The notes under the pieces: generated by a model
Told to the model about the DNA's origin: nothing
What the model saw: the letters and a program-made list of their open reading frames with translations, nothing else
The model's database searches: none
Shown: positions 62,194-64,000 of the stretch, piece by piece
How the letters are laid out: each line of letters begins with the position of its first letter
Numbering within the stretch: the stretch's first letter is position 1
Program-made: the position numbers and the translations under genes
From: Diadema setosum
Taxonomy: Eukaryota > Echinodermata > Echinoidea > Diadematoida > Diadematidae
Reading direction: 5' to 3'
Assembly: GCA_033980235.1 (NCBI GenBank)
Contig: CM067067.1
Coordinates: 39,909,985 to 39,973,984, forward strand
DNA: 64,000 bases

Positions 62194-63180
62194 TTAGGTC
62201 CCGATCGATGTACCGTGAGATAGGATCGCCCGTAATGTGCTCTTTACGCATGATTTGAATCGCGTGTCTGTGGCGTAAAATATGAACATCTTGCACCACC
62301 AGCAGCCTAGATATACGGTCTTCAGCAGCCACAAGAAAATATCAGCAATCCATCCATCACCAAGCTTCGGGACGACCACCATCAGCACCAAGGGTAAGCC
62401 GATGCTAACAAACGATATCATCGTGTACAGGGCGATTGTCTTGGTTCCGCTGAGGTCGAGCCTTCGTTGACCCCTGCTTGTCGTTCCTTCTGTTGAAGGG
62501 CGCCTCATACGTTTCGCGAAGCGGCGTGCCAGGACCAAAAGCGACGTATTTATAACAGCGTTTACAATCCCTGAAGTACCCACGCTGGCGATAACGAAGC
62601 TAATTACCACTTTTTTGTACGAAGACAACAAGTCCTCTCCACCACTTCCGCAGAGAATGCCGGTGCTGACAAAAGGAAGTCGTCCCACAGGGAGAAAGAG
62701 CGAAGACGCAAGAAGGGCCCAAGCCGCTGCCGTCACTACGAACGAGCCAGCTTTTACGCGCGTCAGGTACGCGCGGTAAGTGAGAGCATAAAAGGTAATG
62801 ACATATTTACTCAAACTTAGTCCACTCAGCAGGAACGATGAAAACACGAACGCAGCGACTACCCCTGATAGAAAGCACTGGCAAGTGGTATCAAGTCGAC
62901 CATAAATCGATGTCACCTCCCCTAGCGAAAATAATGCAACGCTCATGATCCCGCCAAAAATGTCGCATATGGCAATCGCTCGAAAGAAGATGGTTTCGAC
63001 AGCATGAAACTCCATCGTGGCACTCCTCTTGAGGGCGACGAGTATTAACAGGTTAAAGACTACGATCGGTATGATCTCAAATAAGAATGACGTTATTAAC
63101 AGATACCTGTCCAAGTGACTGGAGTCATCTGCGGCACCTTCCAGACCAAGATCATTATACGAGTCCGTAGAGTGTGTCAT
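62194..63180 (-). CDS. Intronless orphan rhodopsin-like GPCR
   Basis: A 328-residue single-exon protein with seven hydrophobic segments. TM1 is about 30-52 (VFNLLILVAL with the helix-1 Asn), TM2 about 65-88 (AICDIFGG with the helix-2 Asp), TM3 about 98-125, TM4 about 143-165, TM5 about 190-215, TM6 about 248-272 and TM7 about 280-303. Cysteines fit the TM3-ECL2 disulfide (TTCQCF and GILCGSG). It departs from the family norm: DRY is replaced by SKY in SLSKYVITFY, TM6 lacks CWxP (FVSIGLPLVL), and NPxxY is replaced by CKMFIFY. The N-terminus is short, with no signal peptide. Intronless, divergent receptors of this kind are numerous in echinoderms; ligand unknown. The start is chosen at the first ATG upstream of TM1. 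Confidence 0.85.
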   Translation of the reverse strand: MTHSTDSYNDLGLEGAADDSSHLDRYLLITSFLFEIIPIVVFNLLILVALKRSATMEFHAVETIFFRAIAICDIFGGIMSVALFSLGEVTSIYGRLDTTCQCFLSGVVAAFVFSSFLLSGLSLSKYVITFYALTYRAYLTRVKAGSFVVTAAAWALLASSLFLPVGRLPFVSTGILCGSGGEDLLSSYKKVVISFVIASVGTSGIVNAVINTSLLVLARRFAKRMRRPSTEGTTSRGQRRLDLSGTKTIALYTMISFVSIGLPLVLMVVVPKLGDGWIADIFLWLLKTVYLGCWWCKMFIFYATDTRFKSCVKSTLRAILSHGTSIGT

Positions 63181-63203
63181 GGTTTCCTTACATTCTGCAC
63201 CAT
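63177..63203 (-). promoter_or_regulatory. uORF overlapping the GPCR start codon
   Basis: An upstream ATG at 63203 opens an eight-codon frame (MVQNVRKP) whose TGA overlaps the receptor's ATG as ATGA. If the leader is unspliced and includes it, translation of the receptor would depend on reinitiation or leaky scanning. Confidence 0.4.
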
Positions 63204-64000
63204 GCGCGAGCCTCCTAGATACTGGCCGAATATAGAATGAAATATTTTGATTTTATTCAACTAGGGCAAAGAAGAGCGTTCGACATATCACAGATGCCCC
63301 CTGCATGCAACTACTTGATTATCACCGTTGATTTTCGTTTGTTTGTTTGTTTGTTTTGTGATTATAGAAGTGCCTTTAAGTAGTGGCTTCTTTAACGCTA
63401 CAGCCTTATAATGCACAAGCAACGGTACATTTCTAGTCACTGACAAACAAATTATATACCTGTACATGTACATACACCTTAGTACTAAGTATGCGTGAAA
63501 GAAATACATGTATTATCAGTACTGTTCAAAGACATACACTTGTAAGTGGTAGGGCCTATATGCTCGAGGCAATGCCCACTATGAAAAGATTTGCGAGCAC
63601 ATGCCAGAATCCTCGATCTGTCTCGTAAACGCTATATCTATATCTATATCTATAGATTATATATATGTTTATATACAGTCAAACCTGTCTATAGCGGCCA
63701 CCCAAGGGAAACGAAAAAAGTGGCCGTTATAGACAGGTGGCCGCTATAGACAGGTAATCCAACTTAATGTGCATTGCCTATACATGTACATAATCGTTTA
63801 ATACATCGATAAGTATTTAATGTACATAAGTACTATGCGTAAGTATACACACGTGTATTTCATGCATTGAACAATGCCGGTGTTTATGAAATTGTTGCAC
63901 GATTGCATGTGTACAGTCGTGAAGAAAGCTTTACACTAGTGCATTATTATGACTGAATAAGTGATGAATGCAGCGGTGGCGATCACTGAACGTTGCCCAT
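63204..64000. other. 5' flank of the right-hand GPCR with a dispersed repeat
   Basis: A TATA-like CTATATTC lies about 50 bp upstream of the receptor ATG (minus strand). A (CTATAT)n run is at 63630-63672. The segment 63675-63760 has ACCTGTCTATAGCGGCCAC followed by two inverted copies (GTGGCCGTTATAGACAGGT and GGCCGCTATAGACAGGT) and is related to 48930-48962. Nothing else was recognised. Confidence 0.45.

Overview
This is eukaryotic nuclear DNA: AT-rich, intron-rich and packed with small palindromic transposable elements, microsatellites and homopolymer runs. The one large gene is a clear animal VPS16 orthologue with 23 exons. It is flanked by rhodopsin-type GPCR sequence on both sides. Intronless, divergent GPCRs, foldback-type elements and many small hairpin elements fit an invertebrate deuterostome, most likely an echinoderm such as a sea urchin. 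That placement is inference, not proof.

Layout. At 1-370 lies the last exon (TM7 with an NPxxY motif) and poly(A) signal of a plus-strand GPCR that enters from the left. From 371 to 9191 is intergenic DNA with microsatellites, a three-copy unclassified repeat, a TGTGACC inverted-repeat element and a second palindromic element. From 9192 to 48133 runs VPS16 on the plus strand: 23 exons, all GT-AG introns, giving an uninterrupted reading frame of 833 codons that matches animal VPS16 end to end. Its introns carry most of the mobile DNA: an inverted-repeat Penelope-like relic (intron 2/3 side of exon 4), a 6.1-kb foldback structure (intron 5), a piggyBac-like MITE (intron 9), a 3.05-kb hAT-like element with a perfect 8-bp target duplication (intron 14), tRNA-derived SINEs and at least six families of small palindromic elements. 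From 48134 to about 52560 is 3' flank with two more TTAACCC elements and palindromes. From 52590 to 53520 lies a strange ATTCGG/CCGAAT-saturated inverted structure. From 53.9 to 57.4 kb is a cluster of G-tract-bordered elements that includes a tandem array of about 168 bp (nine copies) and a LINE reverse-transcriptase tail. From 57.9 to 62.2 kb is AT-rich DNA with two or three MITEs. At 62194-63180 on the minus strand is an intact intronless GPCR lacking the usual DRY and NPxxY signatures and preceded by a short uORF that overlaps its start codon.

Function. VPS16 is the core subunit that recruits VPS33 to the HOPS and CORVET tethers of the endolysosomal system. The GPCRs are orphan receptors. 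No sign of operonic or otherwise functional linkage between them and VPS16 is visible. The most unusual non-gene signals are (1) the intron-5 foldback, whose arms are tandem units each carrying nuclear-receptor half-sites in DR4 and IR1 geometry, (2) the ATTCGG hexamer element, (3) the 168-bp CTCGCTCGC satellite within a G-tract element, and (4) a CpG-richer block in VPS16 intron 1 with a possible antisense first exon. All coordinates and counts were read by eye; no database search was possible.
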